A stretch of 7,770 nucleotides of DNA, taken from Fibrobacteraceae bacterium. GTDB lineage: Bacteria; Fibrobacterota; Fibrobacteria; Fibrobacterales; Fibrobacteraceae. The first letter of the stretch is position 1; each line of letters begins with the position of its first letter. Positions 5,211 to 7,770 of this stretch are shown here, piece by piece. A program made the position numbers and the translations under genes. The stretch covers positions 1 through 7,770 of the forward strand of contig JALNVO010000131.1 of the NCBI GenBank assembly GCA_023231365.1, read 5' to 3'. The notes beneath the pieces are model-generated. The model worked only from the letters and a program-made list of their open reading frames with translations, had not been told where the DNA came from and did no database searches.

Positions 5211-6281
5211 TTAAAACAGGGTCATTTGAACATCGTCTTTCTCGCTTTGGATCTCGTCCAAGTGGATGCCCACCCCTAAAAGCCGTACCATCTTCCGTGT
5301 GTCATAGCGCTCTTTGAAAAGCAGTTCGAACCGCTTGAAGGAAACGTCGTTAAAAGCCCTCTCTATGGTCGTCGTTTTGAAATCGGCATATTTGATTTTG
5401 ACGAAACAGTGAAAGACGGGGTACGTTTTTTTGTTTTCGGTTTCGATGAACTTATGGGCGCGTTTTAAGAAATCAAAATATTCCGTGCGGAGTTCGTTCA
5501 AGCAATCATTACCTTGTATGTCCTTTGGAAATGTATTTTCTGTAGAAATAGATTTCCGGGTGCGGTCTTTGCTCACGGGGCGTTCGTCTATTCCGCGGAC
5601 TAGATCGTAGAGCGTATCGCCGAAGCTTCCGAAGTGGTATACGAGTTCAGGCCGCGAGAGCGGCAGAATGTCGCGGCACAATTGAAAGCCCAGACTCTGC
5701 ATCTTTTTTTCGAGAACCTCGCCGACGCCAGGAATTTTTCCGAGCGGAAGTGCTTTTGTAAATTCGGCGACCTCGTTAGGGTTTATAGTGAATTGCCCGT
5801 CTGGTTTTTCCCAGTCGCTAGCGACTTTGGCGAGAAACTTGTTGGGCGCGATTCCCGCGCTTGCGGTGAGCCCTTTTCGCTCGGTTTTGATTGTATTCCG
5901 GATTTCCTCGGCGATGAGGGATGCTGATCCATTGCAGGTGTCAGAACCCGTTACATCCAAAAAAGCTTCATCTAGGCTGAGCCCTTCTATGCGGGTGGTG
6001 TACCGTTTGAATATTTTAAAGATCTCGGCGGATTCTGCATGATAGGTTCTCATATCTACGGGAAGCAGAATGAGCTTTGGGTATTTTTTGAAGGCTTGAA
6101 ACGTCGCCATAGCCGAGTGGATCCCGAATTTTCTTGCTGGGTAATTGCAAGTGCAGAGAACCCCGCGCTCTTCCGCAGTGCCGCCCACTGCCATAGGTAT
6201 GTCGCGGTATTCGGGGTGCCGTCGCATCTCGATTGACGCGTAGAAACAGTCCATATCGATGTGGATGATCTTGCGCTGCAT
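5211..6281 (-). CDS. dinB: DNA polymerase IV (Y-family translesion polymerase)
   Basis: This 356-residue enzyme copies past damaged bases and is error-prone. The palm begins HIDMDCFYASIE at 7-18, with metal-binding D9 and the probable steric-gate residue Y14 that excludes ribonucleotides. The second catalytic motif is SLDEAFLDVT at 102-111 (D104, E105). The fingers include YPARKFGIHSAM at 47-58. The thumb helix-hairpin-helix is at about 178-198 (LPLGKIPGVGEVLEKKM). The little-finger domain spans about 240-345, starting at RKSISTENTF. The C-terminus is QMTLF (352-356), a sliding-clamp binding pentapeptide, so it should bind DnaN. All key residues are present and the length is normal. The ATG follows the alcohol dehydrogenase stop by four bases, with no strong ribosome binding site, so coupling with the upstream gene is likely. 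Confidence 0.96.
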   Translation of the reverse strand: MQRKIIHIDMDCFYASIEMRRHPEYRDIPMAVGGTAEERGVLCTCNYPARKFGIHSAMATFQAFKKYPKLILLPVDMRTYHAESAEIFKIFKRYTTRIEGLSLDEAFLDVTGSDTCNGSASLIAEEIRNTIKTERKGLTASAGIAPNKFLAKVASDWEKPDGQFTINPNEVAEFTKALPLGKIPGVGEVLEKKMQSLGFQLCRDILPLSRPELVYHFGSFGDTLYDLVRGIDERPVSKDRTRKSISTENTFPKDIQGNDCLNELRTEYFDFLKRAHKFIETENKKTYPVFHCFVKIKYADFKTTTIERAFNDVSFKRFELLFKERYDTRKMVRLLGVGIHLDEIQSEKDDVQMTLF

Positions 6282-6285
6282 TTTT

Positions 6286-7461
6286 TTAGAGCATCGAACG
6301 GTAGACGGTCTCGATATCCGTATAGTTCAGCGGATTGTAATTGCCGAGTTCGTTCGGGCGGGTCATCTTGATTTTCTGAGTCATCAGAGGTATATCCGCT
6401 TCTTCAAACCCTTTAATTTGTTTGAGCTTAAATGGCAGTCCCAAAGAAGTCCAAAATGCGGAAAGTGCGGCGATCCCTTTTTCTCCAATGTTTTCAGCAC
6501 TCCCGCTTGTAGGAATATCGAAAACGCGCGTGGCAAATTGCGCAATTTTTTGCGGATTGTGATGGTGCAGTTGGTACCTAAGCCAAGCGGGGAAAACGAT
6601 AGCGAGTCCTGCTCCATGCGTTACATCGTAAAGAGCGGAAAGTTCATGTTCAAAAGCGTGTGAACTCCAGTCTTCAATCCGGCCTAATCCCAACAAATTA
6701 ATATGTGCAATGGTGCCTGCCCACATGAGCGTCGCACGGGCTTCGTAATTGTCGGGCTTAGCGATTGCTTGAGGTGCTGCAGAAATAATCGTTTTGAGAA
6801 CTCCTTCGCACATTCTATCCGTGAGGTCTACGCCAGGTTCGTTTGTAAAATAGCGCTCGAAGATGTGTGACATCATATCGGCGATGCCGCAAGCGGTTTG
6901 GTAATTCGGGAGCGTATAGGTAAGTTCCGGGTTCAGAATGGAAAAACGCGGGCGCAGACATTCTCCTGTTGCAGAGCGCTTGAGAAGCGTTTTGTCTTGT
7001 GTGATGACGGAATTGCCGGATCCTTCTGAACCTGCTGCGGGTATTGTGAGCACAACGCCGATGGGGAGCGCTTTTTGCGGCATACGCGTGTGTGCGTGGA
7101 AGTCCCAGAAATCTCCGTCGTCCACCGCGCCCATTGCGATAGCCTTGGCGGAATCGATTACGGAGCCTCCGCCGACAGCGAGTACAAAGTCAATGTTTTC
7201 TTTTTTGCAGATCTCAATTCCCTTGTACACCGGGCCGCTTTTGGGGTTCGGACGGATTCCTCCAAAATCAATTGATCTAATTCCTGCGTCTTGAAGCGAT
7301 GTCCGCATTCTTTGAAGGAGCCCACTTTTTTCTGCAGAACCAGAGCCAAATACAATGAGAGTCTTGCGTGCACCCGCTTTTTTCACAAGTTCGCCAGTTT
7401 TTGCCTCTGTATCTTTGCCAAAAACGAAACGGGTTGGTGAGTAATAATCAAAATTTGTCAT
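6286..7461 (-). CDS. Iron-containing alcohol dehydrogenase (butanol dehydrogenase type)
   Basis: This 391-residue cytoplasmic enzyme reduces aldehydes or oxidises alcohols with NAD(P)H. It belongs to the group-III iron alcohol dehydrogenases, closest in pattern to BdhA/YqhD. The opening NFDYYSPTRFVFGKDTE is characteristic of that subgroup. The cofactor-binding loop is GGGSVIDSAK at 97-106, preceded by FGSGSAEKSGL at 38-48. The metal ligands are all visible: D195 and H199 (ADMMSHIFE), H268 (SSHAFEHELSA) and H282 (DVTHGAGLAI). A C-terminal N-P-L-N-Y segment at 376-380 is also common in the family. Substrate and cofactor preference cannot be fixed from motifs. The start has GAGG (7472-7475) ten bases upstream, lying inside the end of uvrC, whose stop is two bases away. 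The position between two DNA-repair genes is unexpected. Confidence 0.93.
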   Translation of the reverse strand: MTNFDYYSPTRFVFGKDTEAKTGELVKKAGARKTLIVFGSGSAEKSGLLQRMRTSLQDAGIRSIDFGGIRPNPKSGPVYKGIEICKKENIDFVLAVGGGSVIDSAKAIAMGAVDDGDFWDFHAHTRMPQKALPIGVVLTIPAAGSEGSGNSVITQDKTLLKRSATGECLRPRFSILNPELTYTLPNYQTACGIADMMSHIFERYFTNEPGVDLTDRMCEGVLKTIISAAPQAIAKPDNYEARATLMWAGTIAHINLLGLGRIEDWSSHAFEHELSALYDVTHGAGLAIVFPAWLRYQLHHHNPQKIAQFATRVFDIPTSGSAENIGEKGIAALSAFWTSLGLPFKLKQIKGFEEADIPLMTQKIKMTRPNELGNYNPLNYTDIETVYRSML

Positions 7462-7463
7462 AG

Positions 7464-7770
7464 TTATTCAACCTCATTGCTTGTATTATTTACTTTATAT
7501 GATCTGATTTTATCGCGCACTACAAGACCTCTTGTTTTTCCGAGAAGGTCTTGTAAATCTTCTTCGGGTGCGTTCAAAAAGTCTTCCCGGTTTCTGTATT
7601 TGGAAAGAATCTTTACCCGCGTCGCTTCGCCAATACCTGGAATGAGCAGCCATTCCACTTGCAAATCTTCTTTACGTTTGCTCCGTTGATAAGTAATAGC
7701 AAAACGGTGCGCTTCATCGCGGGCGTTCTGGAGAAGCTTTAGCGCAGGACTTGAACGGTGGAGCACAATA
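7464..7770 (-). CDS. uvrC: Excinuclease ABC subunit C, C-terminal fragment
   Basis: The frame is open from the right edge (first whole codon 7767-7769) to the TAA at 7464-7466, giving 101 residues; the start is beyond the window. Visible residues 7-28 (SPALKLLQNARDEAHRFAITYQ) match the highly conserved end of the UvrC RNase H-like 5'-incision endonuclease domain; H21 in the RDEAHRFAI motif is a conserved family position. Residues 40-77 (WLLIPGIGEATRVKILSKY onward) form the start of the tandem helix-hairpin-helix module that binds DNA at the bubble. UvrC makes both incisions in nucleotide excision repair with UvrA and UvrB. The last 20 residues are polar and not conserved. It is the first visible gene of the leftward uvrC-adh-dinB unit; any promoter lies outside. 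Confidence 0.93.
   Translation of the reverse strand, partial: IVLHRSSPALKLLQNARDEAHRFAITYQRSKRKEDLQVEWLLIPGIGEATRVKILSKYRNREDFLNAPEEDLQDLLGKTRGLVVRDKIRSYKVNNTSNEVE

Overview
The window looks like chromosomal DNA of a Gram-negative bacterium of the Fibrobacter type. This is inferred from protein style, from lipoprotein/LPP20/TPM envelope genes with signal peptides, and from moderate base composition. There is no rRNA or other marker here to prove it. It holds eight genes: six complete and two cut by the window edges. I see no tRNA or rRNA gene, CRISPR array, phage gene or intact transposase.

Left part, + strand: the last 53 codons of ispD (isoprenoid synthesis), then a 330-base gap, then nnrD (repair of hydrated NAD(P)H). 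The gap contains a 163-bp element (319-481) bounded by perfect 18-bp inverted repeats, with a second 12-bp inverted repeat nested inside.

Middle part, - strand: a tight four-gene operon read from 4879 down to 1330. In order it encodes an exported probable lipoprotein resembling DUF6175 proteins, an exported LPP20-like protein, a membrane-anchored TPM-domain protein, and a cytoplasmic protein resembling a nucleotidyltransferase without its catalytic acids. The junctions are TAA-T-ATG, ATGA and TAA-T-ATG, so translation is probably coupled. The last gene overlaps the 3' end of nnrD by 17 bp, tail to tail. The shared job is unknown; three of the four products point to the cell envelope.

Right part, - strand: a 331-base gap holding a second, related inverted-repeat element (4901-5018), then uvrC (3' end only), an iron-containing alcohol dehydrogenase and dinB (DNA polymerase IV), all read leftward with gaps of 2 and 4 bases. 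Two DNA-repair genes thus flank a fermentation-type enzyme.

The most unusual signals are the two inverted-repeat elements. Their four ends share one consensus and each carries the core CGTCTCTCA. They look like members of a dispersed, non-coding repeat family, and each sits just upstream of the first gene of a transcription unit. The four-gene envelope operon is the second candidate. I did not find convincing evidence of a complete new defence or mobile system.
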